Part shown: piece after piece, positions 6,641-14,095 of the stretch | How positions within the stretch are numbered: position 1 is the first letter of the stretch | Layout: every line of letters begins with the position of its first letter | Position numbers and translations under genes: made by a program | Assembly (NCBI GenBank): GCA_028715315.1 | Contig: JAQUSA010000004.1 | Span: 2,405-21,665, forward strand | DNA length: 19,261 nucleotides | Direction: 5' to 3' | From: Candidatus Omnitrophota bacterium | GTDB lineage: Bacteria; Omnitrophota; Gorgyraeia; Pluralincolimonadales; Pluralincolimonadaceae | The notes under the pieces: model-generated | Told to the model about the DNA's origin: nothing | Databases searched by the model: none | The model's input: the letters and a program-made list of their open reading frames with translations, nothing else

Positions 6641-6901
6641 CTACTCCTCTTCTTCGAAAAGCGCTTCCTCTTCTTCTATATTAGCGAGGACTTCACCGAC
6701 CTCGACTATATCCCCTTCTTCATAATAGACTTCCGTCAATACCCCCGAGAAGGGCGATGGGACGTTGAATGTGGATTTATCCGTCGCGATCTCGACGAGA
6801 TCTTCCCCTTCCTCGACCCTGTCACCTTCCTCAAAGTGCCAATAAGAGATGGTGACTTCTCTCCCGCCTTCACCCACATCAGGCAAAATCACCTTTGCCA
6901 T
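6641..6901 (-). CDS. Free-standing E2-type lipoyl domain protein
   Basis: 86 residues comprising a single biotinyl/lipoyl-attachment domain. It begins AKVILPDVGEG like the first lipoyl domain of 2-oxoacid dehydrogenase E2 subunits. The hairpin EIATDKSTFNVPSPFSG (residues 38-53) presents K42 in a DK(S/A) context, the signature of lipoylation; biotin carriers have MKM instead. The ETD-type flank and the PSPFSGVL return strand are intact. The protein then ends in a short acidic tail of mostly Glu (76-86). There is no peripheral-subunit-binding or acyltransferase domain, and the frame closes normally with TAG, so this is not a visibly truncated E2. It is too short and too E2-like for GcvH (about 125-130 residues). 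It sits between lipA and an aminotransferase; its enzymatic partner is unknown. Confidence 0.88.
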   Translation of the reverse strand: MAKVILPDVGEGGREVTISYWHFEEGDRVEEGEDLVEIATDKSTFNVPSPFSGVLTEVYYEEGDIVEVGEVLANIEEEEALFEEEE

Positions 6902-6920
6902 ATCCTTCTCCTCCTTGCGG

Positions 6921-7769
6921 CTAGATATTGTTTAAACAAGCTGCGTAATAGGAACTTCTGACAAAAGGCCCTGCGCTCACTCTTGCAAAGCCTAAATTAT
7001 ACGCCATTTCCTCATATTTTGCAAACATTTTTGGCGGGACAAATTCCGTTTCTTCGGCCTTTCCGCCGGCCGGTTTCAGGTATTGCCCCAATGTCAGGAT
7101 CTCGCAATCCGCGGCCCTGAGGTCTTCCATGGCGGACAATATCTCGTCTGCCGTTTCCCCGAGGCCCAGCATAAGCCCGCTCTTTGTGGGCGTATCCCGC
7201 GACACATCCCTGGATTTACGCAGGACCGAGAGCGATACCTCGTAATCGGATCTCGGCTTAACGGTCCCGTAAAGCCTGCGCACCGTATCGAGGTTATGCG
7301 CGAAGACATCAAGGCCCGGCCCGTGGACCGTCCTTATCGAGGATATCGAACCCGCAAAATCCGGCACTAGCGCCTCTATCCTGATGTCCTTTATCCTGCC
7401 CTTCAAGCTTGATATGACCTCGGCAAAATGAGCCGCCCCTCCGTCGGGGATATCATCCCTCGTGACCGACGTAATGACGGCATATTTAAGCGCGAGGGCG
7501 GCAACGGCATCGCAAATCTTCTGCGGTTCGGAGGCATCGGGCGGCAACGGCTTCCCTGACCGCAACGCGCAGAACCTGCAGCCCCTGGTGCATATGTCCC
7601 CGAGTATGATGAACGTGGCGACCCCCCTGTCGAAACACTCACAGAGGTTCGGGCAATTCGCGCTTTCGCATACGGTATTTGCGGAAGCATCCTTCAGCGC
7701 CTTCCTCGTAGCGGTTATCTTATCCGACGCTATTATCGGCCTGCGAAGCCAAAGCGGTTTCGCTATCAT
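6921..7769 (-). CDS. lipA: Lipoyl synthase
   Basis: 282 residues, normal for LipA. This radical SAM enzyme inserts two sulfurs into octanoyl groups carried on lipoyl domains. The auxiliary cluster ligands C34, C39 and C45 (C-x4-C-x5-C) and the radical SAM cysteines C60, C64 and C67 (CTRGCRFC) are present, as is the C-terminal RSSY at 271-274 whose serine ligates the auxiliary cluster. An extra cysteine, C43, lies inside the auxiliary motif. The ATG overlaps the lpd stop as ATGA, and the lipoyl-domain gene follows 19 nt downstream, so modifying enzyme, oxidoreductase and carrier are co-transcribed. No lipB or lplA octanoyl/lipoate transferase is in the window. Confidence 0.97.
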   Translation of the reverse strand: MIAKPLWLRRPIIASDKITATRKALKDASANTVCESANCPNLCECFDRGVATFIILGDICTRGCRFCALRSGKPLPPDASEPQKICDAVAALALKYAVITSVTRDDIPDGGAAHFAEVISSLKGRIKDIRIEALVPDFAGSISSIRTVHGPGLDVFAHNLDTVRRLYGTVKPRSDYEVSLSVLRKSRDVSRDTPTKSGLMLGLGETADEILSAMEDLRAADCEILTLGQYLKPAGGKAEETEFVPPKMFAKYEEMAYNLGFARVSAGPFVRSSYYAACLNNI

Positions 7770-9085
7770 TTGAGCTGCCTCTGGAGATTGGCCGCGGCTT
7801 CCTGGATACCCTCCGAAAAAGTGGGATGGGGCTGTATTGTTTCCGAGAGGCCCTTTACGGTCAACCTGCCCTTCATCGCTACACTGACGATCCCGATCAT
7901 CTCGGAAGCATTATATCCCAGTATCTGCGCGCCCAGTAGCAGGCCGGTCTTCCTGTCCGCGACCAGCTTGATGAAACCTTCGGGTTCGCCGTATGCCTGG
8001 GCCCTGCCCAACCCGGCGAAATACGCCCGCCCCGATATCGCGGCGATCCCTTTGCTTTCCGCGCCTTCGGCCGTAATCCCTACGCTCGCAGCTTCCGGGA
8101 AAGAATACACGCACATGGGCATTATCGAATAGTCCATGGGCGTCTTTATTCCGGCGGCGTTCATCGCCGCGATCCTGCCTTCGGCCGATGCCGCGTGCGC
8201 GAGGTTATATCTTCCGATACAGTCCCCGACCGCAAATATGCGGCCCGATGACGTCCTTAAATACTCATCTACGGTAACCCGGCCGTCATTTGCCGATACG
8301 CCCGCCTTCTCCAGGCACAGCTTTCCGGTATTCGGGATACGCCCCACGGATATTAATATGACTTCCGAGTTCATCGCGGGGATATCCACCGATGCAACTC
8401 CGGTGGCCACCTCGATCCCCTTCTTCTTGAGGATCCCTTCGAGCCTGTTGGATATGTCCTTGTCTTCCCTGGGAAGTATCCTGTCCATCGTCTCGATCAG
8501 CGTGACCTTCGTGCCCAGGACCGAAAAAAAAGAAGCGAACTCGCATCCGATGGGCCCTGCCCCTACTATCGTCATATCGAACGGAAGTTTCTCGAGGCCG
8601 AGTATCTCTTCGGAATAGAACACCCTCCTGCGGTCCGACCTGACGCCGTCCAAGGGCCTCGGCGAAGAGCCCGTCGCAAGCACGAACGATTTTGACCTTA
8701 CGGCCGCTTCGCCGTTCACGGATACTGTATCTTCCGAAACGAATGACGCCTCTCCCTTGAATAGCTCTATCTTTTTTGATCTTATCGACTGGTCAAGCTG
8801 GTCCCTGAGGCGGCCTATAACCTCCGTCGAGCGCCTGCTTATCGCCTGCAGGTCGAAGGCAGTGTCCTTGACATCCAGCCCGAACTCCAGGCAATGCTTG
8901 AATCCATCATAAAGCGATGCGGATCTGAGGCGGGCCTTTGTGGGGATACATCCTTTGTTGAGGCAGATGCCGCCGACCTCATCCTTTTCGATGAGGGCGG
9001 TTCTTGCGCCAAGCGCGGATGATTCGATCGCGGCTGATGTGCCGCCCGGGCCGGCGCCTATAACACAGATATCAAATTCTTTCAT
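7766..9085 (-). CDS. lpd: Dihydrolipoyl dehydrogenase (E3)
   Basis: 439 residues, a little shorter than the common 460-475. The flavoprotein reoxidises dihydrolipoyl groups with NAD. FAD-binding GAGPGG at 10-15; redox disulfide C41 and C46 in GGICLNKGCIPTK; ATGS at 137-140; NAD-binding GAGPIG at 175-180 with E198 at the end of the second strand, consistent with NAD rather than NADP; catalytic His-Glu pair H420 and E425 in HPTFSE. All active-site elements are intact, which separates it from mercuric reductase-like relatives. It starts 15 nt after the isocitrate dehydrogenase gene and overlaps lipA by 4 nt. It has no lipoyl domain of its own, so the small lipoyl protein encoded nearby is its obvious candidate substrate. 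Confidence 0.95.
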   Translation of the reverse strand: MKEFDICVIGAGPGGTSAAIESSALGARTALIEKDEVGGICLNKGCIPTKARLRSASLYDGFKHCLEFGLDVKDTAFDLQAISRRSTEVIGRLRDQLDQSIRSKKIELFKGEASFVSEDTVSVNGEAAVRSKSFVLATGSSPRPLDGVRSDRRRVFYSEEILGLEKLPFDMTIVGAGPIGCEFASFFSVLGTKVTLIETMDRILPREDKDISNRLEGILKKKGIEVATGVASVDIPAMNSEVILISVGRIPNTGKLCLEKAGVSANDGRVTVDEYLRTSSGRIFAVGDCIGRYNLAHAASAEGRIAAMNAAGIKTPMDYSIMPMCVYSFPEAASVGITAEGAESKGIAAISGRAYFAGLGRAQAYGEPEGFIKLVADRKTGLLLGAQILGYNASEMIGIVSVAMKGRLTVKGLSETIQPHPTFSEGIQEAAANLQRQLK

Positions 9086-9100
9086 CGGGATCCAATGCCG

Positions 9101-10201
9101 TTATCGGAGAGCTTTGATTATCGCATCCGCCATCTCGCGCGTCCCGACAGCTGTCGGATCATTACGGTCGGATTTCATATCATACGTAACGCTTATACCG
9201 TCGCTTATCACGCGTTTTACGGCATCTTCCAGCATGCCAGCCGCGCCATGCTCCCCCAGATGGCGGAGCATAAGCATTCCGGAAAGTATCATAGCTGTGG
9301 GATTCACCTTGTTCAGGCCCTTATATTTGGGCGCGCTTCCGTGGGTCGCCTCAAATACCGCGACACTATCGCCTATATTCGCTCCGGGAGCCAGGCCGAG
9401 GCCCCCTACGAGGCCCGCGCAAAGGTCGGATATTATATCGCCGTAGAGGTTCGGGAGCACGAGCACGTCATACTCTTCGGGGCGCTGCACAAGCTGCATG
9501 CAGATATTATCTACTATCCGGTCCTCGAAGGCGACCCTTCCCGCATATTTCTCTGCGACCTGCCTCGCGACGGCCAGGAACAGCCCGTCGGTCGCTTTCA
9601 TGATGTTGGCTTTGTGTATACAGGTGACCTTCTTCCTCTTATTCTTAAGCGCGTATTCGAACGCGAACCTTACTATGCGTTCCGACCCGAATTTAGAGAT
9701 CGGCTTTATGCTTATCGCGGAATCCCGCCTTATCTGCTTTTTGGGATTCGAAAACGAATTTACTAAATCTATTACTTTCCTGGATTCGGGAGTTTCGTTT
9801 TCGAATTCCACTCCCGCATAAAGGTCTTCCGTATTCTCCCTTACGATGACAAGGTCGACGTCCGAATAGCGGCTGCGGACGCCCTTGTACGACCTGCAGG
9901 GACGCAGGCACGCGTAAAGCTCAAGGGCCTTCCTGAGCTCGACATTCACGCTCCTCATGCCGGTGCCTATAGGCGTGGTGATCGGGCCCTTTAATGCCAC
10001 CCTGTTCTTTCTTATGGACGCGAGTACATGCTCGGGTAGAGCCGTGCCGTATTTTTCGACGACATCGATGCCGGCATCAAAGACTTCCCATTCTACGGCA
10101 GTCCCTGTTTTCGCGCACACTGCGTCTATGCAGCGCCTGGCGGCTTCGGAAAGTTCGGGCCCTACGCCGTCACCCGGTATAAACGTGACCTTATGATTCA
10201 A
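9101..10201 (-). CDS. Isocitrate dehydrogenase (isocitrate/isopropylmalate dehydrogenase family)
   Basis: 366 residues, the short form seen in NAD-IDH and homoisocitrate/isopropylmalate dehydrogenases. The segment RSVNVELRKALELYACLRP (83-101) with S84, N86, R90 and R100 fits isocitrate binding. R121, Y128 and K197 are catalytic or substrate residues, and D255 and D259 in NLYGDIISD bind metal. The coenzyme loop reads HGSAPKYKGLNKVNP with K292 and Y293 at the positions of E. coli NADP-IDH K344 and Y345, and Y340 matches Y391, but the R395 position appears to be S. Start is TTG at 10201, backed by GGAGG 6 nt upstream. It would supply 2-oxoglutarate to the neighbouring aminotransferases. Homoisocitrate or isopropylmalate activity is less likely but not excluded. 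Confidence 0.88.
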   Translation of the reverse strand: MNHKVTFIPGDGVGPELSEAARRCIDAVCAKTGTAVEWEVFDAGIDVVEKYGTALPEHVLASIRKNRVALKGPITTPIGTGMRSVNVELRKALELYACLRPCRSYKGVRSRYSDVDLVIVRENTEDLYAGVEFENETPESRKVIDLVNSFSNPKKQIRRDSAISIKPISKFGSERIVRFAFEYALKNKRKKVTCIHKANIMKATDGLFLAVARQVAEKYAGRVAFEDRIVDNICMQLVQRPEEYDVLVLPNLYGDIISDLCAGLVGGLGLAPGANIGDSVAVFEATHGSAPKYKGLNKVNPTAMILSGMLMLRHLGEHGAAGMLEDAVKRVISDGISVTYDMKSDRNDPTAVGTREMADAIIKALR

Positions 10202-10215
10202 ATTGCCCCTCCCTG

Positions 10216-11382
10216 CTACAGCGTTTTGGCCCAGGCTTCTATCCTGTCCAAACCCTTCTTGATATCATCCATGCCCGTGGCAAAACTCAGCCTAATGTGG
10301 GTATCCCAGCCGAAAGGCTCTCCGGGTATTACGGCGACCTTGGCTTCCTCGAGCAGCCTCCTCGAGAATTCAAACGAACTCAATCCTGTCTTCGATATAT
10401 CGCAAAAAACGTAGAATGCGCCCTTTGGTTTCACGCAGCTTATGCCTCTCATGGAATTGACCCGCCCGGCCATATAATCACGGCGCTTCTCGAACTCTTC
10501 CGTCATCTTCGCAACGCATGACTGGTCTCCGCCGATAGCCTCAAGCGAAGCCTTCTGGGCAAATGACACGGGGTTTGACGTGGAATGGTCCTGCAGGCGC
10601 CCCACAGCCGACGCAAGCTCCTTGCTGGGGGCAGCCAGGTAGCCTATGCGCCAGCCGGTCATAGAATAGGACTTCGAAAGGCCGTTCACCGTGAACGTAA
10701 GCCCATAAGCTTCCTTGCTCAGGGAAGCGAAGGATACGTGCTCCTCACCGTCGTAGATAAGCTTCTCGTAGATCTCATCGGATATGACCGTTATCTTTTT
10801 GCTCACGAGCACATCCGCTATCCTTTCAAGGTCCTGCCTGTTATATACCGAACCGGTGGGATTGGACGGGCTGTTAAGCACAAATGCGGCTGTCCTCGAT
10901 GTTATCGCCTTCGCGAGCGCATCGGGCTTTACCTTGAACTCATCGCCCTGTTCTGTGCGCAGGATAATGGGAACGCCGCCGGCAAGCCTGACCATCTCGG
11001 CATAGCTGACCCAGTACGGGGAAGGGATTATCACTTCATCCCCTTCGTCGCAGATTGCCTGGAAAATATTGTATAGTGAATGCTTCGCGCCGCAGGATAC
11101 TATTATCTGCGCTGGCTCATAGGTAAGTCCGTTGTCTTTGAGGAATTTCCCGCAGATCGCCTTTTTTAATTCCGGTATGCCCGATGATGCGGTATATTTG
11201 GTGAATCCGCCTTCGATCGCCTTTATGCCTGCGGATTTGATATTTGCGGGGGTGTCAAAATCCGGCTCACCCGCCCCGAAGCTTACTACATCCTCGCCCT
11301 TGGCCTTCATCTCCTTGGCCTTCGCCGTGATAGCGAGGGTCGGGGATTCTTTGACCTTCTCGAGTCGTTTTGAGATCTTCAA
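10216..11382 (-). CDS. Aspartate aminotransferase (class I, AspB/subgroup Ib-like)
   Basis: 388 residues, typical of the Ib subgroup (Bacillus AspB, Thermus AspC). It interconverts aspartate plus 2-oxoglutarate and oxaloacetate plus glutamate. Features: SFGAGEPDFDTP at 34-45; phosphate-binding SCGAKHSL at 96-103; SPSNPTG at 171-177; D202 and Y205 in SDEIYEKL; PLP lysine K237 in NGLSKSYSMTGWRIGY; carboxylate-binding R364 in HIRLSFA. Some family members also use prephenate or phenylalanine. Start is TTG at 11382, with AGGAGG 8 nt upstream at 11391-11396. Only 35 nt separate it from rplQ and no terminator is visible there, so it can be transcribed with the ribosomal/RNAP genes. Confidence 0.92.
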   Translation of the reverse strand: MKISKRLEKVKESPTLAITAKAKEMKAKGEDVVSFGAGEPDFDTPANIKSAGIKAIEGGFTKYTASSGIPELKKAICGKFLKDNGLTYEPAQIIVSCGAKHSLYNIFQAICDEGDEVIIPSPYWVSYAEMVRLAGGVPIILRTEQGDEFKVKPDALAKAITSRTAAFVLNSPSNPTGSVYNRQDLERIADVLVSKKITVISDEIYEKLIYDGEEHVSFASLSKEAYGLTFTVNGLSKSYSMTGWRIGYLAAPSKELASAVGRLQDHSTSNPVSFAQKASLEAIGGDQSCVAKMTEEFEKRRDYMAGRVNSMRGISCVKPKGAFYVFCDISKTGLSSFEFSRRLLEEAKVAVIPGEPFGWDTHIRLSFATGMDDIKKGLDRIEAWAKTL

Positions 11383-11417
11383 AGCAATCCCCTCCTGTAG
11401 TGCACCCGGACGTCAGG

Positions 11418-12020
11418 TTATTTTGTCCTTCCCCTGAAGAATTTGCGAAGAGTGCCGGCGAAACCGGGTTGCCCCTGGTGCGTGGGCGCCGGATGGGCCT
11501 CTTTAATATCCTTCTTGGGCGGGATATGCTTTTCCTGGGCCGGTTCCTTCGGCTTATCTGCAACCGTTGCCCCGGTCTCTTTCGAGTCCCCTTTTTCACG
11601 TGAAGGCGCCTGCTTTGCCTCAGCCGGCTTTTCCTTCTTCGGTTTTGACTTCGGAGCGATGACCTTCTTCTCGGTCAGCTCCAGGATGACCATTTCAGCG
11701 TTATCGCCGCGCCTGTTACCGAGGCGTATGATCCTTGTATATCCGCCCTTCCTGCCGGCGAAAAGCGGAGAGATCTCCTTGAACAGCTTCTTGACGAGAT
11801 CCTCGTCGCGAAGGACGGCGAAGACCTTCCTCCTCGAATGCACGGTATCAACCTTCCCCATAGTTATCAGTTTTTCGGCAAGTTTCCTTGCTTCCTTGGC
11901 TTTCTGTACCGTGGTCGTTATGCTCTGCGATATGAAAAGCCCCCTCGCGAGATTCGTGAACATCGAATCCCTCTCGGGCTTATTCCTGTCGAACCTTCGT
12001 TTCATGTTATTATGGCGCAT
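11418..12020 (-). CDS. rplQ: 50S ribosomal protein L17 with long C-terminal extension
   Basis: 200 residues, whereas most bacterial L17 proteins have about 115-130. Residues 1 to about 120 are a complete L17 core (RHNNMKRRFDRNKPERDSMF; LITMGKVDTVHSRRK; PLFAGRKGGYTRIIRLGNRRGDNAEMVILEL). It then runs into a low-complexity tail rich in Lys, Pro, Ala and Glu (about 121-184), closing with a short basic, aromatic segment GTLRKFFRGRTK. L17 sits near the peptide exit tunnel of the large subunit. It follows rpoA by 12 nt, the standard alpha-operon order. The tail is in the same frame with no stop, so it is genuine coding sequence; its role is unknown. Confidence 0.96.
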   Translation of the reverse strand: MRHNNMKRRFDRNKPERDSMFTNLARGLFISQSITTTVQKAKEARKLAEKLITMGKVDTVHSRRKVFAVLRDEDLVKKLFKEISPLFAGRKGGYTRIIRLGNRRGDNAEMVILELTEKKVIAPKSKPKKEKPAEAKQAPSREKGDSKETGATVADKPKEPAQEKHIPPKKDIKEAHPAPTHQGQPGFAGTLRKFFRGRTK

Positions 12021-12032
12021 ATAGTTTACCCG

Positions 12033-13016
12033 TTAATCTTTCTTTAGCAGTTTTTTATCGACCTTCATCCCAAGCCCAAGGCCCATGGTCACGATTATTT
12101 CCTTGATCTCGGCCAATGATTTCTTCCCGAAGTTCCTGTACTTCAGCATCTCGGCCTCTGATTTCTGTACGAGTTCCCCTATCGTCTTGATCTTCGCTTC
12201 CTTGAGGCAATTCGCGCTCCTTACGGACAATTCCAGCTCCGATACGGGCATCTTCAACTTGGAATATAATTCCTCGTCGACCTTTACCTCTTCCTCAGCC
12301 TCTTCAACAGGAAGCTTCCCGAATCCGAGGAATATCTCGAGATGCTTCTCGAGTATATGCGACGAATACAGGAGCGCATCCTTCGGAGTGATACTGCCGT
12401 TCGTCCAGATCTCGAGCACGAGCTTGTCGTAATCGGTTATCTGCCCGACGCGCGTGTTCTCGACCTGGAAATTCACCTTTATGATCGGGGTGAAGATCGA
12501 GTCGACGGGTATTACGCCTATCGGCTGGCCTTCCTTTTTATTCTTCTCCGCCGGATAATATCCCCTGCCCCTGCCTACTTCCATCTCGACGTGGAACTTC
12601 GTGCCCTTCGTCAATGTCGCGATATGCAGGTCGGGATTGAGTATCTCTATGGTCTCGTCGTGTATTATATCCTCGGCTTTCACGTCGCCCTTGCTGTCAG
12701 CCTTGATCTCTATGACCTTAGGCTGCCTCGAATGCGAACGCAGGATGAGCTTCTTGATATTCAGTATGATATCAGGAACATCCTCCGAAACGCCGGGTAT
12801 CGTGGAAAACTCGTGCTGTACCGAATCGATCTTGACCGTGGTAACGGCGCTTCCTTCTATCGAAGAAAGCAGGACTCTCCTTAAGGCGCTTCCGAGAGTG
12901 GTACCGTATCCGCGCTCAAAAGGCTCTGCGGTAAATTTACCGTAATTATCGGTATAGGTCGCTTCCTCGCAGACCAGTTTCTTTGGCATTTCAAAATCTT
13001 TCCAGGCAATACCCAT
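12033..13016 (-). CDS. rpoA: DNA-directed RNA polymerase subunit alpha
   Basis: 327 residues, the usual length. The N-terminal assembly domain (to about residue 235) contains FTAEPFERGYGTTLGSALRRVLLSSIEGSA, the conserved dimerisation and beta-contact region. The C-terminal domain (about 255-320) contains VSELELSVRSANCLKEAKIKTIGELV and LKYRNFGKKSLAEIKE, the helix-hairpin-helix surface that binds UP elements and activators. A GGAGG about 10 nt before the ATG at 13016 supports this start over the internal ATG nine codons later. It lies between rpsD and rplQ as in the canonical alpha operon. Confidence 0.98.
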   Translation of the reverse strand: MGIAWKDFEMPKKLVCEEATYTDNYGKFTAEPFERGYGTTLGSALRRVLLSSIEGSAVTTVKIDSVQHEFSTIPGVSEDVPDIILNIKKLILRSHSRQPKVIEIKADSKGDVKAEDIIHDETIEILNPDLHIATLTKGTKFHVEMEVGRGRGYYPAEKNKKEGQPIGVIPVDSIFTPIIKVNFQVENTRVGQITDYDKLVLEIWTNGSITPKDALLYSSHILEKHLEIFLGFGKLPVEEAEEEVKVDEELYSKLKMPVSELELSVRSANCLKEAKIKTIGELVQKSEAEMLKYRNFGKKSLAEIKEIIVTMGLGLGMKVDKKLLKKD

Positions 13017-13031
13017 ATTATTTTATCCTCC

Positions 13032-13658
13032 CTACTTCGAATATAACTCAACTATCAATTGTTCCTGGACAGGGAAACCGATATCGTCCCTAGATGGAAG
13101 CTTAATGACCTTAACTTCCAAAGCGTTCGTATCTACGGCAATCCATTTCGGAGTGCCCTTGTCTTTTGTGAGCTCGATGTTGGCCTTTACGTGCTTGATT
13201 ATGTTCTCTTTGTTATTTATCGTTACGGAATCTCCCACCTTGACCTGGAACGAGGCTACATCTACCCTGCGGCCGTTCACCTTCACATTGCCGTGCGCCG
13301 TTATCTGGCGCGCATCAGCGGTAGAACTCGCGAGGCCGGAACGCTGTAATACGTTATCCAGTCTCCTCTCCAGTTGCTGCAGCAGGATCTCACCCGTTAC
13401 ACCCTGTGACTTGTCAGCTGCCTGGAAATAAAGCCTGAACTGCTTTTCCAGCACCCCGTAGATCCTCTTCACTTTCTGCTTCTCCCTTAACTGGAGACCG
13501 TAGTCAGAAAGCTTGATCCTCCCCTGGCCGTGCTGGCCCGGGGCGTATTCGCGGCGGGACATTGCGCATTTGGGCGTATAGCAGCGCGTGCCCTTGAGGA
13601 AGAGCTTGGCGCCTTCCCTTCTGCAAAGCCTGCATACGGCATCCTTGTATTTCGCCAT
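13032..13658 (-). CDS. rpsD: 30S ribosomal protein S4
   Basis: 208 residues, full length. S4 is a primary 16S rRNA binder that nucleates assembly of the 30S body. The N-terminus carries four cysteines, C9, C12, C26 and C31 (C-x2-C-x13-C-x4-C), the zinc-binding C+ form. The S4 RNA-binding domain is at about 97-160 (RLDNVLQRSGLASSTADARQ, HGNVKVNGRRVD). It starts 3 nt after rpsK. In E. coli S4 represses its own operon; I see no obvious counterpart of that mRNA structure here. Confidence 0.98.
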   Translation of the reverse strand: MAKYKDAVCRLCRREGAKLFLKGTRCYTPKCAMSRREYAPGQHGQGRIKLSDYGLQLREKQKVKRIYGVLEKQFRLYFQAADKSQGVTGEILLQQLERRLDNVLQRSGLASSTADARQITAHGNVKVNGRRVDVASFQVKVGDSVTINNKENIIKHVKANIELTKDKGTPKWIAVDTNALEVKVIKLPSRDDIGFPVQEQLIVELYSK

Positions 13659-13661
13659 TTA

Positions 13662-14078
13662 CTATACTCTCCTTCTCTTCGGTGGCCTACAACCGTTGTG
13701 CGGAATAGGCGTGACATCCTTTATCAGTGATATGGCCAGGCCGGCAGCCTGCAGGGCGCGTATAGCCGACTCGCGTCCGGCGCCGGGGCCCTTTACGAAT
13801 ACTTCGACTTCTTTTACGCCGTGTTCCATGGCCTTTTTAGCGGCAACTTCGGCAGCAACCTGCGCAGCGAACGGAGTCGACTTCTTTGAACCGGCAAAAC
13901 CGCTTCCCCCGCTCGATGCCCAGCAGATCGTATTCCCGGATTTATCCGTGATCGTGACAACGGTATTATTAAATGTCGCCTGTATATGCGCTACCGCGCT
14001 CGGGATGTTCTTCGCGACTTTTTTCTTAGTCTTGTGCTTCTTATGTTTTACTTCTTCTTCCTTCTTTTCCTCAGCCAT
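13662..14078 (-). CDS. rpsK: 30S ribosomal protein S11
   Basis: 138 residues, slightly longer than the common 129 because of a charged Lys/Glu-rich N-terminus (residues 1-25). The core is complete: VAHIQATFNNTVVTITDKSGN, WASSGGSGFAGSKKSTPFAAQ, VEVFVKGPGAGRESAIRAL and the C-terminal DVTPIPHNGCRPPKRRRV. S11 forms part of the 30S platform near the Shine-Dalgarno helix. 17 nt after rpsM, 3 nt before rpsD. Confidence 0.98.
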   Translation of the reverse strand: MAEEKKEEEVKHKKHKTKKKVAKNIPSAVAHIQATFNNTVVTITDKSGNTICWASSGGSGFAGSKKSTPFAAQVAAEVAAKKAMEHGVKEVEVFVKGPGAGRESAIRALQAAGLAISLIKDVTPIPHNGCRPPKRRRV

Positions 14079-14095
14079 TTAGCAAAGCTCCTTAA

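Noticed and set aside
6641..6901. Biotin carrier protein or glycine cleavage H protein
   Set aside because: The modified lysine sits in DKS rather than the MKM of biotin carriers, and the protein is too short and too E2-like for GcvH; adjacency to lipA and lpd supports lipoylation.
11383..11417. Possible terminator between rplQ and the aspartate aminotransferase
   Set aside because: Only a 4-bp CCTG/CAGG pairing with a long loop and no U-run; the segment instead contains the AGGAGG ribosome binding site of the next gene.
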